Source: TMP-86 sp964247385 (lineage in GTDB: Bacteria > Pseudomonadota > Gammaproteobacteria > Steroidobacterales > Steroidobacteraceae). Taken from it: a stretch of DNA of 38,973 nt. A program made the translations under genes and the position numbers. The notes under the pieces were generated by a model that saw only the letters and a list, made by a program, of their open reading frames with translations, ran no database searches and had not been told where the DNA came from. The stretch spans positions 1-38,973 of the forward strand of contig CAXTUB010000022.1 in the NCBI GenBank assembly GCA_964247385.1, given 5' to 3'. Shown piece by piece: positions 7,859-16,779 of this stretch; positions within the stretch are counted from its first letter, which is position 1; each line of letters begins with the position of its first letter.

Positions 7859-8506
7859 TCAGGCCTCGAAATCTTTTTGAGCTCCCGGGGATGCCGCCTC
7901 GAAGGCCGGAATCTCGCGGCAACGCGCATCAATGGCTGCGAGAATCGGGAAAGGCGCGAAGTCGATTCCGTAGCGCCGCGCAGAGAAGACTTGCGCCACC
8001 AGGCAAATATCCGCTGCGCCGGCAGCGTCGCCGCAGCAAAACTTTCCCGCATAGCGTGAATTTTTCAGAAGCAATTCGAGCGCGGCGAAGCCATTGGTCA
8101 TCCAGTTGATCACCCAGGCATCCACGGCATCGCTCGGTTGCGACAACACCTTCGATAAGTAGCGGACGGTCGACAAATTCTGCAATGGCTGCATATCCGC
8201 AGCGATGATTTGAACGAGGCTCCTCACCCATGCGCGCTGCAGCGGCTCGCTCGGCAGGATGGGATAGCTCGGGTACTTCTCCTCGAGATATTCCAAGATG
8301 GCAATTGATTGCGTCAGCACCGCATCGCCGTCGATGAGCGTGGGTACGCGGCCCAGAGGATTGAGGCGCCGATAATCTGCGCTGGTTTGCTCTCCGCCGT
8401 GACGCAACAAATGCACGTAGCGAGACTCGTATTGGAGAGACTTCAGCTCGAGTGCGATGCGCACTCGGTAAGCGGCCGAGCTGCGGAAATAGGTATAGAG
8501 AATCAT
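7859..8506 (-). CDS. maiA: Maleylacetoacetate isomerase (zeta-class glutathione transferase)
   Basis: Glutathione-dependent isomerase that converts maleylacetoacetate to fumarylacetoacetate in tyrosine/homogentisate degradation. The 215-aa protein has the zeta-class active-site motif RSSAAYRVRIALELK (residues 8-22), where Ser9/Ser10 replace the Tyr of other GST classes. The thioredoxin-fold end NPLGRVPTLIDGDAVLTQS binds glutathione, and a helical C-domain contains ADICLVAQVFSA. ATG 8506 is chosen over the upstream in-frame start at 8569 because a full AGGAGG lies 8 nt before it and family homology begins at MILYTYF. No fumarylacetoacetase or homogentisate dioxygenase is in the window. It is divergent from the glutamate dehydrogenase. 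Confidence 0.9.
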   Translation of the reverse strand: MILYTYFRSSAAYRVRIALELKSLQYESRYVHLLRHGGEQTSADYRRLNPLGRVPTLIDGDAVLTQSIAILEYLEEKYPSYPILPSEPLQRAWVRSLVQIIAADMQPLQNLSTVRYLSKVLSQPSDAVDAWVINWMTNGFAALELLLKNSRYAGKFCCGDAAGAADICLVAQVFSARRYGIDFAPFPILAAIDARCREIPAFEAASPGAQKDFEA

Positions 8507-8535
8507 GCGGGCCACCTCCTCGAACGCGGGCGGCG

Positions 8536-8564
8536 CAGACGCATGCGATGCATGCTGGCATAAT
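8536..8564 (+). promoter_or_regulatory. Candidate extended -10 promoter for the NAD-glutamate dehydrogenase
   Basis: TGGCATAAT (8556-8564) matches TGnTATAAT with one difference. CAGACG (8536-8541), 17 bp upstream, is a weak -35, which is typical for extended -10 promoters. It points at the TTG start at 8606 with a leader of about 35 nt. Two GCATGC hexamers (8541-8546 and 8550-8555) lie in the spacer and could bind a regulator. Confidence 0.4.
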
Positions 8565-8605
8565 CGCACTCTGCCCGCTCAGCCTGAAGACAAAAGAAGT
8601 ATGCC

Positions 8606-11600
8606 TTGAAAAGCCGCTCCCGGGAGTTGCATTCCGCCGCGTTCGTTCGAGCCTATTTCGCGCACATCGATGCACAGGATTTACAGGGCCGCAGCGCGCG
8701 GGACCTCGCACGTCTGGCACAGAGCCATTTGCAATTCGCGCGCAAGCGCAGCCCGGGCCCATTGGTGCGAGTGTTCAATCCGACGCGGGCTGAGCAGGGT
8801 TACGAGTCTTCCCATACGGTCGTCGAGCTGGTGTGCGACGACATGCCGTTTCTCGTCGATTCCGTGGGTCTGGTTCTCGCGCAACGTGGGCTTGCGCTGC
8901 ATTTCCTCGTCCATCCCATTTTCGACGTCACGCGCCGTGCTGGGCGCATCGTCCAGATTCATGAGCGCAATGCGTCGATTTCGGGAAAGCGCGGACGAGG
9001 ACGGGCCGAATCTTTTCAGCATTTTGAGGTCGACCGCATCGCAGATGCCGCGCAGATGCGCGCCTTGCGCGAGCAAATCGAGGACAGCTTGCGCGACGTG
9101 CGCATCGTTTGCGCTGACTGGCCGGCCATGCGGGCCGCGGCGCGAGCCGCGGCCGACTCGCTGCTCGCGGCAAAGCTGCGCGCCGATCCGACGGAGCTCG
9201 AGGAATGCCGTGCGCTGCTTGCGTGGATGGAAAGCAAGCACTTCACTTTCATGGGCTATCGTGAATATCGCCTGGCGCGCCGCGGCTCGGCGTATTCGCT
9301 TCATGCGGCGCCTGACTCCGGGCTCGGAATTTTGCGCTGGGAAGCGCGCCGGCCTGCAATTGCCGGCAAGATCTCGAGCCGCGATATCGAGCAGCAAGTG
9401 CGCTCCGGCAGCCTCGCTCTGGTCACCAAAGCCAACTCGATGTCGACCGTGCACCGCCGCGGGTATCTGGACTACGTCGGAATCAAGCAATTCGATGCGC
9501 GCGGCAAGCTGATCGGCGAGCGGCGATTTCTCGGCCTGTGGACGTCGGCCGCCTATGCCGCGAGTCCGTTCGATATTCCTGTCCTGCGCCGCAAGGTGGC
9601 CGCCGTCGTGGCGCACTTTGGATTGCCGGGCGACAGTCATGACGGCAAGGCGCTCACCCATATTCTGGAAAACTTTCCGCGCGATGAGTTGTTTCAGGCC
9701 TCGCTTGCCGAGCTCATACGCTCCGTCGCCGGTGTTCTTGGATTGCAAGAACGGCCCCGGGTACGCATTTTTTTGCGCCGGGATGCATTCCGGCGCTTCT
9801 ACTCCTGTCTCGTGTTCGTGCCGCGAGACCAGTACAGCACCCAGGTGCGCCAGCGCATCGAGCGGGTCATGCGTGAAACCTTCGCGGCGACGCGCATCGA
9901 GCTGCAAGTGCAAATCGCAGAATCCAATCTCGCGCGCGTCTATCTGGTCGCGCGCACCTCGCCCACCGCCGAGACTCGAGTCAATGTGGATGCTCTCGAG
10001 CGCAGGATCGAGGCCGCCGTGCGCTCGTGGAACGACGGCCTCCGAGATGCATTGCTTGCAAGGCTCGATGAGGAGCGGGCGCTCGCCTTGTATGCCCGCT
10101 ACGCGCACGCGCTGCCCGCGGCTTACGCGGAAGACTTCGATCCGCAAGTGGGCGCGAGCGATGTCGAAATGCTGGAGAGCCTCAACGTCGAGCCGAGCAT
10201 GCTCCCGCTCGAAATTTACCGCAGGGACACGCGCAAGAACGACCGATTCTTTTTGAAATTCTATCGCCAGCAGGATGCCATCCCAATTTCGGATGTGGTT
10301 CCGATGCTGGAGAACATGGGGCTGCGGGTCATTGCAGAGCGGCCCTATGAGCTCGAGCTGGCGCCGGGAAAGCGAGCCTGGATCCAAGATCTCGAGCTCG
10401 AGTTGCGGGGGCCGGCGCCGCGCCGTTTCGAAACTCTCGTTCCCGTGATCAAGAACACTTTCACGGCCATCTGGAATGGGCAAACCGACAACGACGCGTT
10501 CAATCAGCTGACCATCGGAGCCGGTCTCGAGTGGCGAGAGATCAACGTGCTTCGTGCGTACGCGCGCTACTTGCTGCAATCCGGGCTGCCGTTCAGTCAC
10601 GGCTACATTGCGCAAGTGCTCTCGATCAACTCCAAAGCCGCGGGCTTGCTGTCGAGCATTTTCCACGCCCAGTTCGATCCCGGAACGGCGCGCGCGACGA
10701 GGCAGAGTCGAGTGACTCGTCTGAATGCGCGCTTTCGCGCCATGCTCGAAACAGTCACGCATTCCGACGAGGATCGCATCTTGCGCGGAATGTGGAATGC
10801 TCTGCGCGCCACGGTTCGCACCAATGCGTTTCAAGCGCCGGACGGTCAACCCAAGGATTACTTATCGTTCAAGATCGAGAGTCAGAAGCTCGCGGAGCTG
10901 CCGCTGCCGCGTCCGCTGTTCGAGATCTTTGTTTTCTCCACTCGCATGGAAGGCGTGCACTTACGCATGGGGCGCGTCGCGCGCGGCGGCATTCGCTGGT
11001 CCGACCGCCGCGAGGATTTTCGCACGGAAATTCTCGGTCTCATGAAAGCGCAGAACGTCAAGAATACCGTCATCGTTCCCGTCGGCGCGAAAGGCGGATT
11101 CGTGGTGAAGCGCCTGCCCGCCGGGCGCGAGGAAGCTCAGCGCGAAGTCGTTGCCTGCTACACCACCCTCATCCGTGGGCTGCTCGATCTCACGGACAAC
11201 ATCGTCGATGACGAGATCGTCCCGCCTCCGCTCACCGTGCGGCACGACGCGGACGATCCCTACCTCGTCGTCGCCGCCGATAAGGGGACGGCGTCTTTTT
11301 CTGACATCGCGAACTCGATTTCGGCCGAGTACGGATTTTGGCTCGGGGATGCGTTCGCATCCGGCGGCTCGGCGGGCTATGACCACAAGAAAATGGCGAT
11401 CACGGCACGCGGAGCGTGGGTCTGCGTGAAGCGTCATTTCCGCGAGCTCGGATTCGACACGCAATCGCATGACTTCACGATGGCCGGCATCGGCGACATG
11501 GCGGGCGATGTATTCGGCAACGGGATGTTGCAGTCGAAGCACATCCGGCTGCTGGCCGCCTTCAATCACATGCACATTTTCATCGACCCGAATCCCGATG

Positions 11601-13363
11601 CGGCGCGTTCGTTCGTGGAGCGGCGCCGTCTATTCAATCTGCCGCGCTCCAGTTGGGAAGACTACCCGGCGAAACTCATCTCCAAAGGAGGCAGCGTTTT
11701 TTCACGCGCCTCGAAATCACTGACGCTGTCGAAAGAGGCGCAGGCCTTGCTGGAGCTGCCGTCGCAAGCGACCCCCAACGAAGTCATCAAGGCGATCTTG
11801 AAGATGCGCGTCGACCTGCTTTGGAATGGAGGCATTGGCACCTATGTGAAATCCTCCGCGGAAAGCAATGCGGAAGTGGGCGATCGAAGCAACGATGCGC
11901 TGCGGGTGGATGGACGCATGCTTCGCTGCCGCGTCATTGGCGAAGGCGGCAACCTTGGATTGACCCAGTTGGGGCGCGTGGAATTCGCCCGGCTGGGCGG
12001 CAAGCTGAACACCGACTTCATCGACAACTCTGCGGGCGTCAATTGTTCGGATGTCGAGGTGAACATCAAGATCGTGCTGAATGGCGCCATGCAGGCAGGC
12101 CAGCTCGCACGCGCTCCGCGCAACCGGTTGCTCGCGTCCATGACCGATGATGTTGCCGCGCTCGTGCTGCGCAACAACTACTTGCAGAGTCAGTCGATCA
12201 GCAGTCTCGAACTGCGCGCCCCGGAGCGATTGAGCGAGCATGCCTATGTGATTCGCGCGCTGGAACGCACGGGAGATTTGAACCGCTCGCTCGAGTACCT
12301 GCCGAGCGATGAGGAAATCGCCGAGCGCCGCAAGGCGGGTGAGGGATTGACGCGGCCCGAGCTCGCCACGCTCCTGAGTTACAGCAAGATTTGGCTATAT
12401 CGCTCGCTCATTCAATCCGACGTGCCTGAAGATCCGCAGTTATCCACCGAGCTCGATCGATACTTTCCGCCGCGCATGTTGCGGAAATTTCCGCGGCGCA
12501 TCCGTGGGCATCGGCTGCGGCGTGAGATCATTGCTACGGCGGTCACGAACAGCTTGATCAACCGCATGGGCCCCGTGTTCGCCATCCGTGCCCGAGACGA
12601 CACTGGCGCGGAGCCCGCAGCCATCGCGCGCGCATACACCATCGCGCGCGAAGTGTTTGCGGTGCGCGAGCTATGGCTGCAAATCGAGTCGCTCGACTAC
12701 ATCATGCCGCCTGCCGCGCAATATGATGCGATGTACGAGACGAGCCGCTTGCTGCGGCACATGAGTTACTGGTTCTTGGCGTATCGACGCGCCGATTTGC
12801 ACATCGAGCGCAACCTCGCGCACTACGGGCGCGGCATTGTGGAGCTCATGCGCGTGCTGCCGGGCGCCCTCGGCCCCGCGGATGCCGCACACAGCGCGGC
12901 CCAGACCGAAAAGCTCCGCTCCTACGGTGCACCGGAAGCCCTGGCGCGCCGCTTGTCATCTCTCGATGCGCTGCACGCGGGACTCGATATCGTGGATGTC
13001 GCGCATGGCGCGAGGAAGCCGGTCGAGTTCGCGGCTCGCCTCTACTTCGATCTGGGTGAGCGCTTGGGCCTCAGCTGGCTCAAGAGTCAAATCGAGCAAT
13101 TGAGCGTGGACGGACACTGGCAGTCCATCGCGCGCGGCACGTTGCGCGACAATCTATTCGCGTTGCAGCGGCGTCTGGCCGCCGCGGCCGCGGGTGAGAA
13201 GGCCGCATCGCCGCGTGCGCGAATCGACCGCTGGATGTTGCGCCATTCCGCGGAAATCGAGAGTCTGCGGCGCGTGGTCGTCGACATGCGAACCGGCGCC
13301 AGCCCGGATTTTGCGACCTTGTCGGTGGCCCTGCAGCAAGTGCGCCTCATCTGCGGTGAGTGA
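8606..13363 (+). CDS. gdhB: NAD-specific glutamate dehydrogenase, large (about 180 kDa) type
   Basis: Oxidative deamination of L-glutamate to 2-oxoglutarate and ammonium with NAD. At 1,585 aa it belongs to the large GDH class known from Streptomyces clavuligerus and Pseudomonas aeruginosa. That class has long N-terminal regulatory segments (ACT-like regions, roughly residues 1-600), a central catalytic domain and a C-terminal extension. Catalytic-domain signs are RGGIRWSDRREDFRTEILGL, then PVGAKGGFVVKR with the active-site Lys near residue 829. The dinucleotide-binding segment GIGDMAGDVFGNGML lies near residue 961, followed by GEGGNLGLTQLGR. The start is TTG 8606: an in-frame TGA lies at 8585-8587, and a purine-rich AAAAGAAG precedes the TTG. 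The role is catabolic use of amino acids feeding the TCA cycle. Allosteric control is expected from the N-terminal part (family knowledge). Confidence 0.95.
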   Translation: MKSRSRELHSAAFVRAYFAHIDAQDLQGRSARDLARLAQSHLQFARKRSPGPLVRVFNPTRAEQGYESSHTVVELVCDDMPFLVDSVGLVLAQRGLALHFLVHPIFDVTRRAGRIVQIHERNASISGKRGRGRAESFQHFEVDRIADAAQMRALREQIEDSLRDVRIVCADWPAMRAAARAAADSLLAAKLRADPTELEECRALLAWMESKHFTFMGYREYRLARRGSAYSLHAAPDSGLGILRWEARRPAIAGKISSRDIEQQVRSGSLALVTKANSMSTVHRRGYLDYVGIKQFDARGKLIGERRFLGLWTSAAYAASPFDIPVLRRKVAAVVAHFGLPGDSHDGKALTHILENFPRDELFQASLAELIRSVAGVLGLQERPRVRIFLRRDAFRRFYSCLVFVPRDQYSTQVRQRIERVMRETFAATRIELQVQIAESNLARVYLVARTSPTAETRVNVDALERRIEAAVRSWNDGLRDALLARLDEERALALYARYAHALPAAYAEDFDPQVGASDVEMLESLNVEPSMLPLEIYRRDTRKNDRFFLKFYRQQDAIPISDVVPMLENMGLRVIAERPYELELAPGKRAWIQDLELELRGPAPRRFETLVPVIKNTFTAIWNGQTDNDAFNQLTIGAGLEWREINVLRAYARYLLQSGLPFSHGYIAQVLSINSKAAGLLSSIFHAQFDPGTARATRQSRVTRLNARFRAMLETVTHSDEDRILRGMWNALRATVRTNAFQAPDGQPKDYLSFKIESQKLAELPLPRPLFEIFVFSTRMEGVHLRMGRVARGGIRWSDRREDFRTEILGLMKAQNVKNTVIVPVGAKGGFVVKRLPAGREEAQREVVACYTTLIRGLLDLTDNIVDDEIVPPPLTVRHDADDPYLVVAADKGTASFSDIANSISAEYGFWLGDAFASGGSAGYDHKKMAITARGAWVCVKRHFRELGFDTQSHDFTMAGIGDMAGDVFGNGMLQSKHIRLLAAFNHMHIFIDPNPDAARSFVERRRLFNLPRSSWEDYPAKLISKGGSVFSRASKSLTLSKEAQALLELPSQATPNEVIKAILKMRVDLLWNGGIGTYVKSSAESNAEVGDRSNDALRVDGRMLRCRVIGEGGNLGLTQLGRVEFARLGGKLNTDFIDNSAGVNCSDVEVNIKIVLNGAMQAGQLARAPRNRLLASMTDDVAALVLRNNYLQSQSISSLELRAPERLSEHAYVIRALERTGDLNRSLEYLPSDEEIAERRKAGEGLTRPELATLLSYSKIWLYRSLIQSDVPEDPQLSTELDRYFPPRMLRKFPRRIRGHRLRREIIATAVTNSLINRMGPVFAIRARDDTGAEPAAIARAYTIAREVFAVRELWLQIESLDYIMPPAAQYDAMYETSRLLRHMSYWFLAYRRADLHIERNLAHYGRGIVELMRVLPGALGPADAAHSAAQTEKLRSYGAPEALARRLSSLDALHAGLDIVDVAHGARKPVEFAARLYFDLGERLGLSWLKSQIEQLSVDGHWQSIARGTLRDNLFALQRRLAAAAAGEKAASPRARIDRWMLRHSAEIESLRRVVVDMRTGASPDFATLSVALQQVRLICGE

Positions 13364-13374
13364 AGGAGAGATCA

Positions 13375-14124
13375 TTGAGCGGCAAGCTGATTTTGGTGCG
13401 TCATGGCCAGAGCACGTGGAACGTCGACAATTTATTCACCGGTTGGCATGACGTCGACTTGAGTCCGCTCGGCGTCACGGAGGCGAAAAGCGCGGCGGCG
13501 GAAATTCGTAAGGCGGGCCTCGTTCCCGGCATCGCATTCACATCGGTATTGAAGCGCGCCATCCGCACGTTGTGGTTGATACTGGATGAATTGGATTTGA
13601 TGTGGATTCCGGTCGAGCGCAGCTGGCGCCTGAACGAGCGGCATTACGGCGCGCTGCAGGGCTTGGACAAAGCGCAAACCGTTGCGCAGCACGGCGAAGC
13701 GCAAGTCAAGGTTTGGCGCCGCAGCTACGATATCCCGCCGCCGCCCATGAGCGCGGATGACGAGCGAAGCGCGCGTTTCGATCCGCGCTATCGAGGCATC
13801 GACTCCGCGACGCTGCCCGCGTCGGAGTCTCTCAAGGACACGCTGGCTCGAGTCACTCCGTATTGGACATCACGCATCGCGCCCGCATTGCGCGAGGGCC
13901 AGGATGTGCTCATCGTGGCGCACGGCAATTCACTTCGCGCGCTCGTCAAGATGCTCGATGACATGAGCGAAGCCGACATCGTGGAATTCAACATTCCGAC
14001 CGGGGTTCCCATCGTGTACGAGCTGGATGCCGGCCTGCGCTCACGCGGCCGGCAATTCCTCGGAGATCCGGCGGCGATCGCCGCGGCGCAGGACGCCGTG
14101 CGGCGCCAAACCGAAAAGCGCTGA
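13375..14124 (+). CDS. gpmA: 2,3-bisphosphoglycerate-dependent phosphoglycerate mutase
   Basis: Interconverts 3- and 2-phosphoglycerate in glycolysis/gluconeogenesis. The 249-aa length equals the dPGM family. The phosphorylated His10 lies in LILVRHGQSTWN, Glu88 in LNERHYGALQGLDK, and the second active-site His183 in IVAHGNSLRAL. The start chosen is TTG 13375, with AAGGAG ending 6 nt upstream. The frame can also be opened at GTG 13360, which overlaps the glutamate dehydrogenase stop but leaves no spacing for that Shine-Dalgarno. It lies 11 nt behind gdhB and is probably cotranscribed, joining amino-acid catabolism with gluconeogenic flux (inference). Confidence 0.95.
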   Translation: MSGKLILVRHGQSTWNVDNLFTGWHDVDLSPLGVTEAKSAAAEIRKAGLVPGIAFTSVLKRAIRTLWLILDELDLMWIPVERSWRLNERHYGALQGLDKAQTVAQHGEAQVKVWRRSYDIPPPPMSADDERSARFDPRYRGIDSATLPASESLKDTLARVTPYWTSRIAPALREGQDVLIVAHGNSLRALVKMLDDMSEADIVEFNIPTGVPIVYELDAGLRSRGRQFLGDPAAIAAAQDAVRRQTEKR

Positions 14125-14177
14125 TCGATATTGCATGCGCTTGCGCTGAAAGTCTTGAGACCGCGCCGAAGCTCTAC

Positions 14178-14192
14178 CCTCGCCGATCGAGG
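14178..14192. terminator. Hairpin between convergent gpmA and ferredoxin genes
   Basis: CCTCG (14178-14182) and CGAGG (14188-14192) form a 5-bp stem with a 5-nt loop. An outer CGCGCC/GGCGCG pair (14162-14167 and 14193-14198) could extend it. There is no T-tract on either side, so this is at best a weak bidirectional terminator. Confidence 0.25.
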
Positions 14193-14208
14193 CGGCGCGA
14201 ACTCGATC

Positions 14209-14526
14209 TCAAGTATCCGGAGCGATGGTCACCTTGAGGCCGTCCAGGCTTTCCGTGAACGCTACCTGGCAAGAAAGGCGTGACTTCTCCGGCTTGTAGT
14301 CCGACAGCTCTTGCAGCAGATCGCTTTCGTCGCTTTGCCGGGGAGGGAGCTTGTCGAACCAATCTCCATCGACGTAAACGTGGCACGTGGCGCACGAACA
14401 CAAGCCACCACAAATGGCTGCCACGCCATAATCCAGCTCGCGCAGCACTTCCATGACGGTGAGCCCCGGCTTCGCTTCCACACTGTGCTCGATTCCATCT
14501 CGATCGACCACCGTCATTTGCGCCAT
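14209..14526 (-). CDS. 2Fe-2S ferredoxin, adrenodoxin type
   Basis: Small soluble electron carrier of 105 aa. Cluster ligands follow the adrenodoxin/Isc-ferredoxin pattern C-x5-C-x2-C: Cys39, Cys45 and Cys48 in ICGGLCSCATCHVYV, with the distal Cys86 in RLSCQV. An extra Cys43 lies inside the ligand loop. The acidic helix after the loop (DESDLLQELSDYKPEKSR) is typical of ferredoxins that serve P450s or Fe-S assembly. The start is ATG 14526 with GGAG 8 nt upstream. There is no isc gene or P450 nearby, so the partner is unknown. It is divergent from the phzF-like gene and convergent with gpmA. Confidence 0.92.
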   Translation of the reverse strand: MAQMTVVDRDGIEHSVEAKPGLTVMEVLRELDYGVAAICGGLCSCATCHVYVDGDWFDKLPPRQSDESDLLQELSDYKPEKSRLSCQVAFTESLDGLKVTIAPDT

Positions 14527-14544
14527 CTAAGCACTCCAGCACGT

Positions 14545-14573
14545 AAAATAAAAAGCGTGATAGTTTGCCGCAA
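14545..14573 (-). promoter_or_regulatory. Candidate promoter for the ferredoxin gene
   Basis: On the minus strand, TTGCGG (complement of 14568-14573) and TATTTT (complement of 14545-14550) are 17 bp apart, with 3 and 4 matches to the sigma-70 hexamers. Transcription would start near 14538, about 12 nt before the ATG. Confidence 0.35.
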
Positions 14574-14593
14574 GACGCTTCCAGGGGCCACCG

Positions 14594-15478
14594 CTGCGCA
14601 TTTATCAGGTCGATGCCTTCACTCGGGTGAGATTCAGCGGCAATCCCGCCGTGGTCGTGCTGGATGCTCCTGAGAACGAGGCGATGATGCGCGCAATCGC
14701 GCGCGAATTCGCGAGCGCCGAGATCGCGTTCGTGTTCGACGCGGACGGCCCCGATCACGACGTGAGATTGCGCTTCTTCAACGCGCGAAAGGAAGCGGCC
14801 TTTGTCGGGCATGCGACGATCGCCGCGCATGCCGTACTGCATGGCTCGGCACAGGACGCGGCGGTGCGCAGGCAGAAGTCGGGCACGGGCATCATCGAGG
14901 TCAGCGCAACTGGGCATGGCCCGCCGCTCTTCGAGTTCACGCAGGCGGCGCCGGTGTTTGAAGCGCCGCTGCCGGAGCCGGCCGCGGCGAGCATCTTGCA
15001 AGCTCTCGGCAGCGAGCCGGCGGCGTTGCATCCCGAAGTTCGGATTTCAATTGCGCGCAAAGGCTCGAGCCGCGCATTGATTGCGCTGCGCAACCCGGAT
15101 TTGCTCGCCAGGCTCCGAATCGATTTCGACGCGTTGCAGCGCATCGGCGCGGAAATTGGTGCGGAGGGTTTTTTTGTTTTCGCATGGCAGCGCTCGGCGG
15201 CCGGCGTGCGCACCCGCTCGCGCATGTTCTGTCCCGCCATTGGCATTCCTGAAGATCCGGTCAGCGGCAACGCGCATGCCATGCTGGCCGCACTGCTTTG
15301 GCGTCACGGCGTGCTGAGCGCCGCGACACCGCGATTCACAGGACTGCAAGGCGAGTTTGTGCAGCGCCCGGGCGAAGTATTCGTCACGGCGGAAGGAATG
15401 CACGACATGAGCGCTGCGCGCATTGCAGGATATGCCGTCATCGTCAGCTGCGGCGAATTGCTCACTGACGGGTTGTAG
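14594..15478 (+). CDS. PhzF-family isomerase/epimerase-like protein
   Basis: Member of the PhzF / diaminopimelate-epimerase-like fold family, whose named members include the phenazine-pathway isomerase PhzF. Most genomic members have unknown substrates. Conserved blocks are FSGNPAVVVLDA (14-25), the region with the catalytic Glu (SAEIAFV, Glu43), GHATIAAHAVL, and the C-terminal GIPEDPVSGNAHAMLAALLW. The family N-terminus (RIYQVDAFT) is encoded upstream of the first GTG (14627). The reading frame there offers only CTG at 14594, with AGGGG 6 nt before it, and an in-frame TAG at 14561. I therefore infer a CTG start giving 294 aa. A GTG 14627 start would give 283 aa and lose the first beta strand. 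There are no phenazine genes nearby. Confidence 0.85.
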   Translation: MRIYQVDAFTRVRFSGNPAVVVLDAPENEAMMRAIAREFASAEIAFVFDADGPDHDVRLRFFNARKEAAFVGHATIAAHAVLHGSAQDAAVRRQKSGTGIIEVSATGHGPPLFEFTQAAPVFEAPLPEPAAASILQALGSEPAALHPEVRISIARKGSSRALIALRNPDLLARLRIDFDALQRIGAEIGAEGFFVFAWQRSAAGVRTRSRMFCPAIGIPEDPVSGNAHAMLAALLWRHGVLSAATPRFTGLQGEFVQRPGEVFVTAEGMHDMSAARIAGYAVIVSCGELLTDGL

Positions 15479-15995
15479 TCAATGACCTCTGCGAACGAGC
15501 TGAGCCGGCGGCGGAGAGATCGAGGTTCGCGCCGTCGATTTCCTTTTGCGCGCGGATGCCGAGCTCCACCGCTTCGCGCACGTTGGCGGCGGAGAATGCG
15601 GCGCGGGCCTTGAGCCAATCAGCGTGCGCGGCCCGTATTGCATCACGGTTCGTCGCGTGGCACGACTGCGATCGCCCGGACACTGTCGCCAACGCTTCAT
15701 CGGCCTGCGACAAGCGATCGGGCAAGCTCGAAGCCAGCGCCCGCCATTGAGATTCGAGCTCGCCCTTGCTGACTCGAGCAGGAGCCGCCCCTTGAGGAGC
15801 GGGAAAAACGGCCGTTGCCTGACTCACTCCAGCCGCGTTTTTTCCGCGTTCCGGCGCACCGCGCTCACAAGCGCAAATCCCGAGACCCCAAATCACGGTG
15901 CTGGCAAGGCTTAGCCACTGCGCCAGCGACGAAAGATTCGGCCGCGCAGGCTCGTTCGGCGTCAAGACAACTCGCTCGCAGCCCAATCCAACCAT
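15462..15995 (-). CDS. Hypothetical protein with an N-terminal hydrophobic segment (possible lipoprotein)
   Basis: I do not recognise the family. The frame of 177 aa has one hydrophobic stretch, roughly residues 24-41 (LAQWLSLASTVIWGLGICAC). It ends in Cys-Ala-Cys, so a lipoprotein signal is possible, but the lipobox is poor. The rest is Ala-rich and helical, with many Arg, Glu and Ser. It overlaps the preceding TPR gene: ATG 15995 lies 34 nt inside it, while TTG 15965 forms a TTGA overlap with its stop and is an equally plausible coupled start. Its 3' end overlaps the convergent phzF-like gene by 17 nt. Being third in the minus-strand series lipoprotein-TPR-this suggests a shared envelope role (inference). 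Confidence 0.6.
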   Translation of the reverse strand: MVGLGCERVVLTPNEPARPNLSSLAQWLSLASTVIWGLGICACERGAPERGKNAAGVSQATAVFPAPQGAAPARVSKGELESQWRALASSLPDRLSQADEALATVSGRSQSCHATNRDAIRAAHADWLKARAAFSAANVREAVELGIRAQKEIDGANLDLSAAGSARSQRSLTTTRQ

Positions 15996-16696
15996 TTCGC
16001 CTGCGCCTTGCGGTAGTGCCTGGGCGCAACGCGCGCGCCGTCGACCAGCTCGCGCAACATGCGCCGGGCCTCTTCGACCCTGCCCAATCGTTTCAGCAGC
16101 AAGCCATGCCGCAACTTCGACTCGGCGCCAGGATAGGTGCCGTCAAGCGCTTGATATTCGAGCACGGCGCGCTCGACCTCGCCCTCTTCTTCGAGCGCGC
16201 GTGCATACAGCAAATGGCCGTCGGCCGACTTGAAATCCGGATTGGCTGCGATGAGCTCGTCGAGGGTGCTGCGCGCGGCACGAAATTCATGCAGCTCGAA
16301 CTGCGCGCGAGCGACACCGAGCAATAGCGTCGGATCTTGCGAGAAAATGCCGTTGAGCCCGGCTCGATAAGCCCGCTGCGCCTCGTCAAATTTTCCGTGC
16401 TCCATCAGCTTGTCGCCGAGACGGCGACGTGCATCCACATTCCCAGACAGCTCGACTTGAGCGCTTGCCTCACGCAAATCCCGTTCGGGGTCGATGGCCT
16501 TGCGCACTTCCGCGCGCGCCTTGCGCGCGGTGCGGCCGCCGAGAGCCGCCGGCAGTAATTCCACCACGATGTAGGCGAGTGAGCCCAGAAGAGGCAACAG
16601 CCCAATGGCCAGCATCCACAGCCAGCTCCGGCCAGTCTTGACCACATGCACGACGAGCGCGATTTGCATCACCAGCGAAAGCACATACCAAATCAA
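15962..16696 (-). CDS. Membrane-anchored TPR protein with an N-terminal PLDc_N-like segment
   Basis: The 244-aa protein has two predicted membrane helices (about 2-20 and 25-50). The sequence TGRSWLWMLAIGLLPLLGSLAY is typical of the small PLDc_N domain found before cardiolipin synthases, but no phospholipase D domain follows. Residues 86-225 form tetratricopeptide-like helical repeats: KLMEHGKFDEAQRAYRAGL, QFELHEFRAARSTLDELI, ARALEEEGEVERAVLEYQAL and LLLKRLGRVEEARRMLREL. TPR domains are protein-binding scaffolds, so a cytoplasmic TPR platform tethered to the membrane is likely. The start is TTG 16696 with AGGGG 7 nt upstream. The frame opens further to 17098, but that part crosses the upstream gene and lacks protein-like composition. 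Confidence 0.8.
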   Translation of the reverse strand: MIWYVLSLVMQIALVVHVVKTGRSWLWMLAIGLLPLLGSLAYIVVELLPAALGGRTARKARAEVRKAIDPERDLREASAQVELSGNVDARRRLGDKLMEHGKFDEAQRAYRAGLNGIFSQDPTLLLGVARAQFELHEFRAARSTLDELIAANPDFKSADGHLLYARALEEEGEVERAVLEYQALDGTYPGAESKLRHGLLLKRLGRVEEARRMLRELVDGARVAPRHYRKAQAKWLDWAASELS

Positions 16697-16779
16697 TTGA
16701 CAGCCCCTATTGACCACGCGCGCGTAACCGCGGTCACACAGATCGCTCGAAAGCGTGCGTACCGTGAGGCGATTGTAGA

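Noticed and set aside
8681..10849. 722-aa open frame antisense to the glutamate dehydrogenase
   Set aside because: It is a high-GC shadow of gdhB with Arg/His/Gln-rich composition and no domain; the plus-strand frame carries the whole enzyme.
14174..15031. 285-aa minus-strand frame spanning the ferredoxin gene and part of the phzF-like gene
   Set aside because: It runs through two genes in another frame; the ferredoxin frame has the Cys ligands and a good ribosome site.
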